Positions 8,405-16,177 of a DNA stretch of 64,000 nt are shown here, piece by piece (the first letter of the stretch is position 1; each line of letters begins with the position of its first letter). This DNA is from Gemmatimonadota bacterium (GTDB lineage Bacteria; Gemmatimonadota; Gemmatimonadetes; Gemmatimonadales; Gemmatimonadaceae): positions 135,185-199,184 of the forward strand of contig PLCA01000008.1 of NCBI GenBank assembly GCA_003134685.1, written 5' to 3'. A program made the translations under genes and the position numbers. The notes beneath the pieces are model-generated. The model was given only the letters and a program-made list of their open reading frames with translations. It did not search any database and was not told the origin of the DNA.

Positions 8405-10309
8405 TCAGTTTGCTCGGAAGTTGAGAACCGTTCCGGCCTGGGCGTGGGAAATGACTACAGTGCGTCCGGTCTGAACGACCTGATCGCCCGTCGGGGCAGT
8501 CAATGTCCAACTGGCGGGGACCGTCAAGGATAATCCCTCCAATGGGACATCGGACTTGATTTCGACCCGGCGCTGATTCCCCGAGTCCGTGACCTGAACT
8601 AGAGTGTGGTCTCTGGCTGCCCACCAAGCGCCAAATTGATCAACGCTTCCAATCCAGGCGGTGCTGCCCAGGTCGGCAACCAGCTGTCGCTCGAACTCAA
8701 GTTTTTCGGCGGTGACATTGGGATGGGTCAGCAGTACGAAAATCCCGCCGTAACTGGCGATTCGCTTTGCCAGAAGTCGGGCTGCGTCCAGTCTCTGATT
8801 CATCGGAGGCCGCGCTTCGTCCTCAACCGTAACCGGAAACTCGAAGATGGTGCTTTCTCCCAGACCGGACCGGTGATAGTCGAGGCGAAAGGGAAGATGA
8901 GTAAGTGAATTGTTGGCGGTAGTCGACGAGCTATAAAGGATGGCGGTGGCTTCCAGAGCCTCCGGAAGTGCGAAGGGGTCGGAAAGATAGCCGGGCCGGA
9001 AAGACACGATCGGTTTCTTCGTCGCATACTCCAGAAGAAATTTGCTCACACGAATCTCGCCCAGAATGGTCGCGTCGACTGTGTGGAGCTTGTCCTGCAC
9101 GAATGGCTGGTAGGCAGGGTACGTCTCCTTGCCGTTCCCCATCGGCATCTCAGCGAACTGGCGCGAGTGCGCTACCGTATGGCTTCCGATTTCCATGCCC
9201 ATGCTGTCGAGCAATGCGACGTAACGAATCGCCGAGCTGTCAAAGAAAATCGCGTCATTGTAGTCACGCAGGTATTTGGTCTGAACGAAGTACGTGGCCC
9301 GAATTCCCTGGCTCTTCTCGAAGCGGGCAAATGCGACCGCGTTGGGCCAATCCTTGGCGTAATCGATGTCGTGGGTCAGGATTACGCTTATCGCCCGGCC
9401 ATTCGGGACCGTGCCGATTGTGACGGCGTCGGGCTCGCCCTCTGTATAAATCGCTCGCACTATTCGCAGGAGAACATCCAGGCTCGGCTCGTACCCGTTG
9501 GCATAGGACCGCGCTAGACGACCCTCTTCTCGATTGTCATAGCCCAGTCGCAGCAACGCGCCGATGTCGACGCCGAAGGCGTACGCGTGACCGGCGCCGA
9601 TCGGCCTATCGAATAGTCCGAGCGTGCCATCCTCGAAGGTGGCAAGAGCTTCGGCGCTGGTCCCGTGGTAGCCGTAACTTCCCGGATTGGGATTCGAATC
9701 TGATTGTGGCGCCGCCTTCGAGCCTATCCGAATGGTTTTATCGAAGTCGTCAGCGAGGTCGAATCGCCTCGCCGCCTCCGGCCCGAAGCGCAATTCCGCC
9801 CGAGCTCTCGATGGGATGGCGCTGTCGAACCCGAATACCTCTTCCAGCCCCCCGCCTACTATTTCGCTGCTTATCAGCGTTCCCCCCATTCTGGGAATAG
9901 CGCCGATGGCTCGAAGCGCCTCGCCGTTCAGCTCCGCTCCGGAGATTCGCGGATAGACCCACACGACTCGATGGGTGATAGCCGAGTGCCAGTCTGTAGT
10001 AACGGTGAAAGGGACTCCAATGGTCGCCAGACCTCGGGTGAGCCCTAGCCAGGCTGACGAGGTGTCTGTGAGAAGAATCGCCAAGCTGTTGGATCCGGGC
10101 CGATCGTAAGCGCGCCACGAAGCAGGAGTAAGTGTGCGCACGACAGTTGGCGTGCGCGGTCCTACCAGCCCTGGGAAGGTGAAGGATTCGTGTTTGTTCC
10201 CGCCGAGATGCTTGCTGGCTGCACGCACGGCGAACACCAGGCCACCGATCAGAGCGGCCGCAATAAGGAGCGGCGAGACGTGGTCCATCACCGAATGGCC
10301 CGAGGCCAT
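8405..10309 (-). CDS. Polysaccharide deacetylase-family protein
   Basis: A 634-residue envelope protein with an N-terminal membrane anchor (VSPLLIAAALIGGLVFAV). Residues from about 300 onward carry a NodB/CE4-like fold. AISVILTHDIDYAKDW would supply the catalytic and metal-binding Asp. The MEIGSHTVAHSRQF segment supplies the two metal His. FVLLTHP near the end matches the last CE4 motif. The first roughly 250 residues resemble no family I recognise. The last roughly 60 residues form a beta-rich tail. It lies 163 bp downstream of a TPR/beta-barrel outer-membrane protein in the same direction. That recalls the PgaB/PgaA division of labour in exopolysaccharide modification and export, but no glycosyltransferase is nearby. 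The start may be the ATG at 10309 or at 10288. Confidence 0.75.
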   Translation of the reverse strand: MASGHSVMDHVSPLLIAAALIGGLVFAVRAASKHLGGNKHESFTFPGLVGPRTPTVVRTLTPASWRAYDRPGSNSLAILLTDTSSAWLGLTRGLATIGVPFTVTTDWHSAITHRVVWVYPRISGAELNGEALRAIGAIPRMGGTLISSEIVGGGLEEVFGFDSAIPSRARAELRFGPEAARRFDLADDFDKTIRIGSKAAPQSDSNPNPGSYGYHGTSAEALATFEDGTLGLFDRPIGAGHAYAFGVDIGALLRLGYDNREEGRLARSYANGYEPSLDVLLRIVRAIYTEGEPDAVTIGTVPNGRAISVILTHDIDYAKDWPNAVAFARFEKSQGIRATYFVQTKYLRDYNDAIFFDSSAIRYVALLDSMGMEIGSHTVAHSRQFAEMPMGNGKETYPAYQPFVQDKLHTVDATILGEIRVSKFLLEYATKKPIVSFRPGYLSDPFALPEALEATAILYSSSTTANNSLTHLPFRLDYHRSGLGESTIFEFPVTVEDEARPPMNQRLDAARLLAKRIASYGGIFVLLTHPNVTAEKLEFERQLVADLGSTAWIGSVDQFGAWWAARDHTLVQVTDSGNQRRVEIKSDVPLEGLSLTVPASWTLTAPTGDQVVQTGRTVVISHAQAGTVLNFRAN

Positions 10310-10472
10310 CCGCCTTGGAGTGGTCAGATTCCCGTTCCTGGCGCGATTGCCGCGAATGATTCGAATTGCCTCATGTCAGTACGACGACTGCAACTCCCTT
10401 CTCGCAATGCGAGCAATTAGAGGCGGACAGTCCACCCGCCCCTTAGAGGCACACGGGAGGCGATTTCTACGT

Positions 10473-12266
10473 CTACAACCCGACGCGCGCCCGCAGAGCG
10501 AAGGAATACATCCTGTACTCGCTTCCGCCGGTCTGGCCAGGCGCAGCTACGTTTGCGTACCCGCCCAGGAGAGTGATCTCGCGAGAAGGATCGAATCTGT
10601 ACCCGGCAGAGATTGCAGCGCGTTCGGCGAGGCGCGAGCCGGCACTGGAGCCAAAGAACTCTATGCTCTGTCTGCCGAGGCCGACGTCGGCGTCGGCGTT
10701 CCATCCCAGCTGACCACCGACATGGCCGCGACCGCTCACCTCAGCCAGCGTGTATCTCCGTGGCGCGAAATATCCGTCCGTTGACGTGGTGTCATAGCCG
10801 AACTGACGCCCGCCGACAGCGACGCTCCACTGTCGATTGTAGGCCCAGCGGAGCGTCGAAGAGAACGCGTCGCGGATGTTGTCACGCGAGCCGCCTGTCA
10901 GGCGTGCGCGACTTGCTCCGCCGCTTAGTGTGAATCGAGCTGGTAGCGCGAGTTCAGCCTCCCCGGAATACTCAGAGGTGACCACGCCATTCGCGATCAG
11001 GAGCGCGGTTTCGTCGAAGGGAGCGCGCGAAGCTCCTCCGCCTAGCTTCAGAGCACGACCAACTTGCCCCGACACTTCCAGCCCGCCGCTGGCGACGGTC
11101 GCCGATTTACTAGGCGACACAATAAGAGTCGACGAGCGGTTCACAAACCCGCCGTCCGCGCGTATCTGCCAAGCGCCCGGCTGCCAGCGTGCGAAAAGAT
11201 CGAGTCCATCAACTCGCGAGTCAATCGCCCCGAACGTTGCGCGGCGTCCGGTGTATCTCCCGCCCAGCGTGGTGTTCCGCCATGTCGGTTTGGAGTAGTC
11301 GACAAGCAGGGTCGTCGCCTGATTCCGATCGCTGTCGTTCGTCTTCAACGCCGTTATGGTGGCCCTCGGCCTCAAATCGGCCTGGATCCAACGCAGGAGA
11401 GCACGCGCGTCGCCATAGACCGGATTCGCCTGCAACGCCAACTGAAGCGCTGCCTCAGCATCTGAAGGCCGGCCCTCCCAGCTCAGAATCTGGGCGAGAC
11501 CGGTTAGAGCTTCGGCGTCGTTCGGGCGGGTATCTAGAACCTGCCGCCATGCGCGCTCACTGCGCTGTAGCTCCCCGCGCCACCCAATGACACGGGCCAG
11601 CCCTTTCTCTGCATTGGCGTCGCCGGTTCTCGCCAGCTGAGTGTACATGGTTTCTGCTTCGTCGAACTGACCGTTCCAGGCAATCGCTCGCGCGTACTCG
11701 AGCGATGCCTCACGGTCAGTTGGGTGATCTGAGAGCCACAGCTTGTATGCGACGAGCCCTTCCGGCAGCCGGCCCGCCCAAGCCAGCGTTTGAGCGCGCC
11801 CGAGAACCGCATCACGATCGTTCTTGTTCTGAACGATGACTGAGTCGTAGATCGCCAACGCCGACGCGTAGTTTCCGCCCCACGCGAGCGTGCGAGCCAG
11901 GGAGAGGCGGCCCTCGGCGGACTCGGGATTGAGAGCTACATAGCGTCGAAAGAGTTGGATGCCCTCGTCTAGGCGGTTGTCCCAGGAGCGCAGGGTTGCG
12001 AGTCGAAAGATCGCAAAAGAAGCGGATGAGTCACGGGCGACAGCGGCTTCGTACAGGCTGGCGGCCAGGGGATACGATTCGGCCTGCCACGCATTATCCG
12101 CGCGTGTGAGGAGCGCCTTTTCGCTAACCGGTTCGGCTGACTGATTCGCCGGCGCAGCCGCAAAACCTGTTGTAGCGACGGTGCGTCCGGGCGCGGTCGC
12201 GCACGCCGCCAGGGTGGCGATTGCTGCGAGCGTGAATGACGGTCGAAAATCGGGAAGTCGGGGCAT
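10473..12266 (-). CDS. TPR lipoprotein with C-terminal outer-membrane barrel (YaiO/PgaA-like)
   Basis: A 597-residue protein starting with a lipoprotein-type signal (TLAAIATLAACATAPG; lipobox Cys at about 22). Residues of about 50-290 hold about seven tetratricopeptide repeats (AEGRLSLARTLAWGGNYASA, AEALTGLAQILSWEGRPSDA). From about residue 300 the sequence becomes alternating beta strands typical of an outer-membrane barrel, ending in an aromatic/hydrophobic strand, FALRARVGL. This TPR-plus-barrel layout is that of PgaA/YaiO-type exopolysaccharide export or assembly proteins. It is probably transcribed with the deacetylase that follows it on the same strand. The precise polymer is unknown. 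Confidence 0.8.
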   Translation of the reverse strand: MPRLPDFRPSFTLAAIATLAACATAPGRTVATTGFAAAPANQSAEPVSEKALLTRADNAWQAESYPLAASLYEAAVARDSSASFAIFRLATLRSWDNRLDEGIQLFRRYVALNPESAEGRLSLARTLAWGGNYASALAIYDSVIVQNKNDRDAVLGRAQTLAWAGRLPEGLVAYKLWLSDHPTDREASLEYARAIAWNGQFDEAETMYTQLARTGDANAEKGLARVIGWRGELQRSERAWRQVLDTRPNDAEALTGLAQILSWEGRPSDAEAALQLALQANPVYGDARALLRWIQADLRPRATITALKTNDSDRNQATTLLVDYSKPTWRNTTLGGRYTGRRATFGAIDSRVDGLDLFARWQPGAWQIRADGGFVNRSSTLIVSPSKSATVASGGLEVSGQVGRALKLGGGASRAPFDETALLIANGVVTSEYSGEAELALPARFTLSGGASRARLTGGSRDNIRDAFSSTLRWAYNRQWSVAVGGRQFGYDTTSTDGYFAPRRYTLAEVSGRGHVGGQLGWNADADVGLGRQSIEFFGSSAGSRLAERAAISAGYRFDPSREITLLGGYANVAAPGQTGGSEYRMYSFALRARVGL

Positions 12267-12480
12267 AGCTACCTGTGCAGTGAAAATGGGTCGCGGGAAG
12301 GCAGGTTCCCGGAATCCCGGTGCTGCCCGTCCTATGAAGGACGACGCGGGACAGCATCAATAACGCCCCCACCGAACCCTCTAGAGCACACTCCAGACGT
12401 CGCGCCCGCGCGAGCTCGGTTTGACTCGCTCGCACCTTAGCTACATCGGAGGTTCATGGCTTGGGTAGAGTTGATCTACA

Positions 12481-12507
12481 GACCTCACGCTCACACGGCG
12501 TGAGGTC
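12481..12507. terminator. Perfect 10-bp hairpin in the right arm of unit A
   Basis: GACCTCACGC (12481-12490) and GCGTGAGGTC (12498-12507) with a 7-nt loop, followed by GTTTACC. GCGTGAGGTCG is also the sequence of the anticodon/variable region of the tRNA. The hairpin may be a weak terminator or part of the recombination site. Confidence 0.4.
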
Positions 12508-12583
12508 GTTTACCTACTGTCCGTTACTGTCCGTTGGGTGCACAAAAGTCTGGCAATGGGGACCGGCAGGATGCCGGCGATAG
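12498..12583. repeat. Right-end repeat, copy 1 (other copy 32874-32959)
   Basis: Ungapped match of 79 of 86 positions by hand count to 32874-32959. It contains the direct-repeat pair TACTGTCCGT (12515, 12525) and a conserved short hairpin, CCGGCA-GGA-TGCCGG. Confidence 0.8.
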
Positions 12584-12639
12584 TGGCTTCTGCCCTATGA
12601 AAACGGGCCCCGCGCCGGACTTTGTGTGACGGCTAACTG

Positions 12640-12685
12640 CGCCTGATAAGCGTGAGGTCGGTAGTTCAACTCTACCCAGGCCCAT
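12640..12685 (+). repeat. tRNA-Ile 3' fragment, copy 1 (att-like)
   Basis: 46 bp identical to 8210-8255: half of the anticodon arm, the variable loop, the T-arm, the acceptor 3' strand and CCCAT. The tRNA 5' half is absent, so this is not a gene. It separates units A and B. Confidence 0.9.
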
Positions 12686-12701
12686 AAACCTCAGAATCGT
12701 T

Positions 12702-12740
12702 ACCCCGCAAGCGTTTCGGCGCTGGCGGGGTTTTTCTCTT
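12702..12740 (+). terminator. Terminator at left end of unit B
   Basis: ACCCCGC (12702-12708) pairs with GCGGGGT (12725-12731), with an inner AGCG/CGCT extension, followed by TTTTCTCTT. It starts 16 nt after the tRNA fragment. Confidence 0.8.
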
Positions 12741-12977
12741 TCGTGCCGGATTGATCCGTGGTGTCCATTCGTTGTGTCCGTTGGGCGACCCCAGCGCCGT
12801 CCTCGAGCTTGTGTCCCTGTGTTGGTGAGAGCAGACTTCGGTCTCCCCTGCTAAAAAATTGACCATTTCGCTGATCGGGTGCACGTTCTCCGCTCGTCTT
12901 CCGGTCGAGGCAAGCCCCGATGACTGCAGTCTTGGGTAAGAATTTGTCACGTCCTGCGTTCACGAGGCGGGAACGAA

Positions 12978-13438
12978 ATGGCTGAGCGCCTCGAATCGGT
13001 TCAGCGGGCGTTCTCCGCCTACCTCATCGAGCGCGAGGGAGAAGAAGCACCATAAGGCATTGGATTCCGCAGTAGCAAACGGATCGCCATCTTCGGAGCG
13101 CGCCCCGCCAGGCGCGAATGTCATTTCAGCATGCTTGGAGCGAGCGACTGGGAAGTGATTACGAAAGCATGCTTGATTGGAACTCCGAAAAAGAAGCTGT
13201 CACTAATTTCCGTTAGATTGTGTTCTAGACCCTAGCCGAGGCAACGGACGCGGCCATCGCTCGCTACAATCGCAAGCACGGGCTGTCTCCAGTCCCCGTC
13301 CCTGATGTTTTACTCCTAGAGGTGCGCGGGTGGGTGAGCTGACGAAGAACTACAAACGGAGGATCGAGTAAAGGAGAACGACGCAGCGCCTGGCACTTTC
13401 GCTCTCACGCTGCCGTAGTGTTGATTGGGAGGGTGCTT
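12978..13438. other. Mostly non-coding stretch with short coding relics
   Basis: A 25-codon frame at 12978-13055 (MAERLESVQRAFSAYLIERE) and a 37-codon open frame ending at 13342 (TLAEATDAAIARYNRKHGLS) have protein-like composition but no complete gene around them. They may be remnants of earlier cargo. Otherwise nothing is recognisable. Confidence 0.3.
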
Positions 13439-13729
13439 ATGTCGCCAGACTTGTGGGTTCCCGCTGTCACAACAATTGTCATCGTTGCCATCGTTTGTGG
13501 CAGCTTGTACAGTCTTCTCAAGATGTACATGCGACGAGGGAGCGGAACGGCTGTCCCACAGGCGGGCCTAAAAGAGATCCACGATGGACTCGGGCAACTC
13601 CAGCAGGCCGTCGATGCGATTGCGATTGAGGTAGAACGGCTTTCGGAGGGCCAGCGCTTCACGACCAAGCTACTCGCTGAGCGCGAGAGAGAGGTTGCTC
13701 AGATCCCTCCCGCAATTCGCGAGGGCTGA
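13439..13729 (+). CDS. Small single-pass membrane protein with coiled coil
   Basis: 96 residues from the ATG at 13439, preceded by a good ribosome binding site (GGAGGG, 6 nt spacing). An upstream in-frame TTG at 13418 is less likely. One membrane helix covers about residues 8-30 (PAVTTIVIVAIVCGSLYSLL). A basic stop-transfer stretch (KMYMRRG) follows, then an amphipathic helix (HDGLGQLQQAVDAIAIEVER). It is the only clear gene of unit B. I do not recognise a function. A membrane-tethered adaptor, toxin or defence effector would all fit its size. Confidence 0.7.
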   Translation: MSPDLWVPAVTTIVIVAIVCGSLYSLLKMYMRRGSGTAVPQAGLKEIHDGLGQLQQAVDAIAIEVERLSEGQRFTTKLLAEREREVAQIPPAIREG

Positions 13730-13737
13730 CTCCCTGG

Positions 13738-13882
13738 TGTCCGTTGTGGTGTCCATTCAGATGGGCGAAGTGTTCGCGGAAGTACGCAAGAAGCTCTCAA
13801 ATGCGCGACATGGCTGCGCAGGATGTTCGTGAAAGGCAGGCGAGTAAGAACTTCTGAGCCCATTTCATGTTCTTATGAAGCT
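13738..13882. repeat. Right-end repeat of unit B (homologous to 15697-15840)
   Basis: TGTCCGTT and TGTCCATT 12 bp apart are followed by about 125 bp highly similar to the right end of unit C. Shared stretches include TGTTCGTGAAAGGCAGGCGA, GAACTTCTGAGCC and TATGAAGCTGCCTGATAAG. The repeat runs straight into the tRNA fragment. Confidence 0.85.
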
Positions 13883-13926
13883 GCCTGATAAGTGTGAGGT
13901 CGGTAGTCAACTCTACCCAGGCCCAT
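13883..13926 (+). repeat. tRNA-Ile 3' fragment, copy 2 (decayed att-like)
   Basis: Matches 8211-8255 with a C-to-T change in the anticodon stem and a one-base deletion in the T-loop (GTAGTCAAC instead of GTAGTTCAAC). These changes would impair a tRNA, so this copy has drifted since insertion. It separates units B and C. Confidence 0.88.
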
Positions 13927-13941
13927 GAACCTCAGATTATT

Positions 13942-13977
13942 ACCCCGTAAGCGTTTAGGCGCTTGCGGGTTTTTCTC
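13942..13977 (+). terminator. Terminator at left end of unit C
   Basis: ACCCCGTAAGCG pairs imperfectly with CGCTTGCGGGT, followed by TTTTCTCTTTT. It is in the same place, and has nearly the same sequence, as the unit B terminator. Confidence 0.75.
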
Positions 13978-14199
13978 TTTTGTGCCGGATTGGTCCGTGG
14001 TGCCCATTCGCGGTGTCCGTTCTGCGGCCTTCAACCCGTCCGCCGTTAGAGTTCCGCGCTTGGTGAGAGCAGACCGAAGCGTGAGGTCGTCCGGCTCCTG
14101 GTAGCATTTGAGGTTCGTTTGCGCCGACTGCCAGCCTCCCCAATAGCGAGGTCGGCAGCGCGGCCAGCTACAACTCCTTGTTAGGTGGTGACGCGTCTA

Positions 14200-15471
14200 T
14201 TACCGAACGGCTGCGTAGACAAGCCGCTGAAACTTGCCATCAATGTCCCAGATGGCCGGCTCCGGGATGAACTGCGACCACAACATCGCGATGAGATCAG
14301 CCTTCCGATCGATCCAGAAGAAGGTCGACGCGTAGCCCGACCATCGAAACGTCCCGACAGAGCCAGGCATTTCCGCTGATGCGGAGTCGAGCCTCACAGC
14401 GCCGCCGTAGCCAAAGCCGTTCTTGCCGGGCGGCTCCGGATACTCCGGCCAGATTGGTGTGAGCCGCGCGGGCAGATGATTGCGCATCATGAGATCCACC
14501 GTTTCACGCGCAAGGACCCGGTGGCCATCGAGCTCGCCGCCGTTCAGAAGCATCTGCGCAAAACGAAGGTAGTCCGGGATCGTGGAGAGTAGGCCAGCGC
14601 CACCCGACAGCATGCGACCGGAATCCGTGAATACCTCCGCGAGCAGCGGTTTCTGCGCGCGCAGCCGACCATCCTGCCCGCGTACGAATACGCTGGTGAT
14701 GCGACCTTTCATAGCTGACGTCGCGTGGAATGCCGTCGTGTTCATCCCGAGCGGCCGAAAGATCGCGCTATCCAGGTAGGCGGCGAATGTCATTCCCGAC
14801 GCAACTTCGACGACGCGGCCCAAGACGTCGATCGAAAGCCCGTAATTGAAGGCGGAGCCCGGCGTGAACATGAGCGGAAGCTGCGCAATGCTGTCAGCGA
14901 ACTGCGCGAGCGTCCAACGATCGCCGAGCATGTTCGCCCGGGTGTATATCGAGTCGACCGGCGTGTTCCCGAATAAACCGTATGTGAGCCCGGACGTGTG
15001 CGTGAGCAGATCGGCAATGGTTACCGGCCGCTCCGGGTTGGTTACGACCGGGTGCTCGGCGCCTCCTCCGGCGTACACCTTCGTCTTCGCAAAGGCCGGA
15101 ACGTACTTTGAGACCGGGTCATCGAGCTTGACCTTGCCACGTTCGACGAACTGCATGATCGCGGTGGTCGCGATTGGCTTGGTCATCGAATACACGCGGA
15201 AGACGGCGTCCTCCGCGATCGGTCGCTGGCGGGCGGAATCGAGCGAACCAGCCGACGTCAGATACGCGACCTTTCCATGTCGCACGACCACTGCGATGAC
15301 TCCCGCGAGCTTGCCGGAGTCCACCCAGGACCGTAGCTGTGTGTCAATGCGTCGCAGCTCATTGCGCGACAAACCGACGTCTTCAGGCTGCGCGCGGGGA
15401 AGTCCCTGCGCCAGACAGCTCGATGCGTGAACACATGCCAGCACGACGGCAACTATCGAAGCCCGAGCCAT
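14200..15471 (-). CDS. Serine hydrolase of the beta-lactamase/class C PBP family
   Basis: About 423 residues from the ATG at 15471, which has an ideal ribosome binding site (GGAGG, 6-7 nt upstream). The frame stays open further upstream but without a plausible start. An N-terminal signal peptide ([17 protein letters not shown]) exports it. The nucleophile motif is YSMTKP (SxxK). FNYGLS supplies the second-motif Tyr. The fold is that of EstB/AmpC-like hydrolases, with [10 protein letters not shown] and [10 protein letters not shown] typical of the family. Activity could be esterase, D-aminopeptidase or peptidase rather than antibiotic hydrolysis. It is the sole gene of unit C. Confidence 0.88.
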   Translation of the reverse strand: MARASIVAVVLACVHASSCLAQGLPRAQPEDVGLSRNELRRIDTQLRSWVDSGKLAGVIAVVVRHGKVAYLTSAGSLDSARQRPIAEDAVFRVYSMTKPIATTAIMQFVERGKVKLDDPVSKYVPAFAKTKVYAGGGAEHPVVTNPERPVTIADLLTHTSGLTYGLFGNTPVDSIYTRANMLGDRWTLAQFADSIAQLPLMFTPGSAFNYGLSIDVLGRVVEVASGMTFAAYLDSAIFRPLGMNTTAFHATSAMKGRITSVFVRGQDGRLRAQKPLLAEVFTDSGRMLSGGAGLLSTIPDYLRFAQMLLNGGELDGHRVLARETVDLMMRNHLPARLTPIWPEYPEPPGKNGFGYGGAVRLDSASAEMPGSVGTFRWSGYASTFFWIDRKADLIAMLWSQFIPEPAIWDIDGKFQRLVYAAVR

Positions 15472-15696
15472 GAGATCCTCCGATGGACAATAACCGGCTG
15501 CAGACTTGTCTCCGACCCGCATGCTCGGCCTGTCCCGTGTCTGCGTTGCCTGTGATCTGGCGCGACCCTTGTTGGGGCGCCGGTCACGAACTCCCACATG
15601 AACATTAAGGCCACGTTCGTAGTCGGCAACTGATTTGAGGAGCTCAAGACAAGTCGCGGAAGTGAACCGGCACACTTGCATATGGATCCCGGATGG

Positions 15697-15840
15697 TGTC
15701 CGTTGTGGTGTCCGTTCAGATGCGCAAAATGTTCCCGGAAGTGCGCAAGATCTTCTCAAATGCGCGACATGCTGAGCGGGATGTTCGTGAAAGGCAGGCG
15801 AGTAGGAACTTCTGAGCCTAATTCATGTTCGTATGAAGCT
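15697..15840. repeat. Right-end repeat of unit C (homologous to 13738-13882)
   Basis: TGTCCGTT twice (15697, 15709; 12-bp period), then a conserved arm leading directly into the tRNA fragment. This arm and 13738-13882 are the clearest evidence for common cassette termini. Confidence 0.85.
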
Positions 15841-15885
15841 GCCTGATAAGCGTGAGGTCGGAGGTTCAACTCCTCCCAGGCCCAT
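15841..15885 (+). repeat. tRNA-Ile 3' fragment, copy 3, with a different T-stem
   Basis: Same as 8211-8255 except in the T-stem: GGAGG/CCTCC instead of GGTAG/CTACC, with the loop TTCAACT unchanged. Both altered pairs remain complementary, so this copy derives from a working tRNA-Ile of different sequence, not from decay. It separates units C and D. Confidence 0.92.
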
Positions 15886-15901
15886 AATTCAGTAAACGAT
15901 G

Positions 15902-15937
15902 GCACCACAACCAACTAGGTGTGGTGCTATTTGCTAT
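15902..15937 (+). terminator. Terminator at left end of unit D
   Basis: GCACCAC (15902-15908) pairs with GTGGTGC (15921-15927), with an inner ACC/GGT, followed by TATTTGCTATTTC. It lies 16 nt after the tRNA fragment. The rest of 15886-16177 contains nothing else recognisable. Confidence 0.65.
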
Positions 15938-16177
15938 TTCTACCTACAGTTCCGGACTTCAGTAACAGAATCGAGTAATGGCGCTCCAAAATGACGCAAG
16001 GTATTCCAACGGGCAAATCCGTCTTCCGGCGCGCCATGACCCCGCGAAGCTCGCTGGCATTCAGAAGCCAAGACAAAGCGGGGGTCGAGTTCGCTCTGGC
16101 GAGAACAATTTCGGGTCGCTAAGTATGGATCCGATATTCTTGCTTCAGCGCCACAAACACCATCCGCCGGAGAGCCC

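Larger units (their letters stand above)
12267..12639. other. Non-coding right arm of unit A
   Basis: No convincing gene. The stretch holds the upstream region of the TPR gene, a hairpin at 12481-12507 and the right-end repeat pair at 12515-12535. An 86-bp segment (12498-12583) recurs at 32874-32959. Confidence 0.6.
8256..12685. mobile_element. Unit A: tRNA-bounded cassette (4.4 kb)
   Basis: Bounded on the left by the intact tRNA-Ile and on the right by an exact copy of its 3' half (12640-12685). Left end: a terminator hairpin at 8263-8302, then TACTGTCCGTT twice (8309-8319, 8322-8332; 13-bp period). Right end: TACTGTCCGT twice (12515, 12525; 10-bp period). Cargo is an outer-membrane TPR/barrel protein and a polysaccharide deacetylase, both leftward. 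No integrase or transposase is present. By the usual logic of tRNA integration, the unit nearest the intact tRNA is the most recent arrival. Confidence 0.65.
12686..13926. mobile_element. Unit B: tRNA-bounded cassette (1.2 kb)
   Basis: Left end: a terminator at 12702-12740, then TGTCCATT/TGTCCGTT (12762, 12775; 13-bp period) and TTGGTGAGAGCAGAC (12822-12836). Right end: TGTCCGTT/TGTCCATT (13738, 13750; 12-bp period), then 13758-13882, then the tRNA fragment. Both ends are homologous to the corresponding ends of unit C. That defines this as a discrete cassette with one small rightward gene and no recombinase. Confidence 0.7.
13927..15885. mobile_element. Unit C: tRNA-bounded cassette (2.0 kb)
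   Basis: Left end 13927-14074 is homologous to the left end of unit B: terminator 13942-13977, TGCCCATT/TGTCCGTT at 14001 and 14014 (13-bp period), TTGGTGAGAGCAGAC at 14060-14074. Right end 15697-15840 is homologous to the right end of unit B. The single cargo gene is a beta-lactamase-fold hydrolase on the minus strand. No recombinase. Confidence 0.7.
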
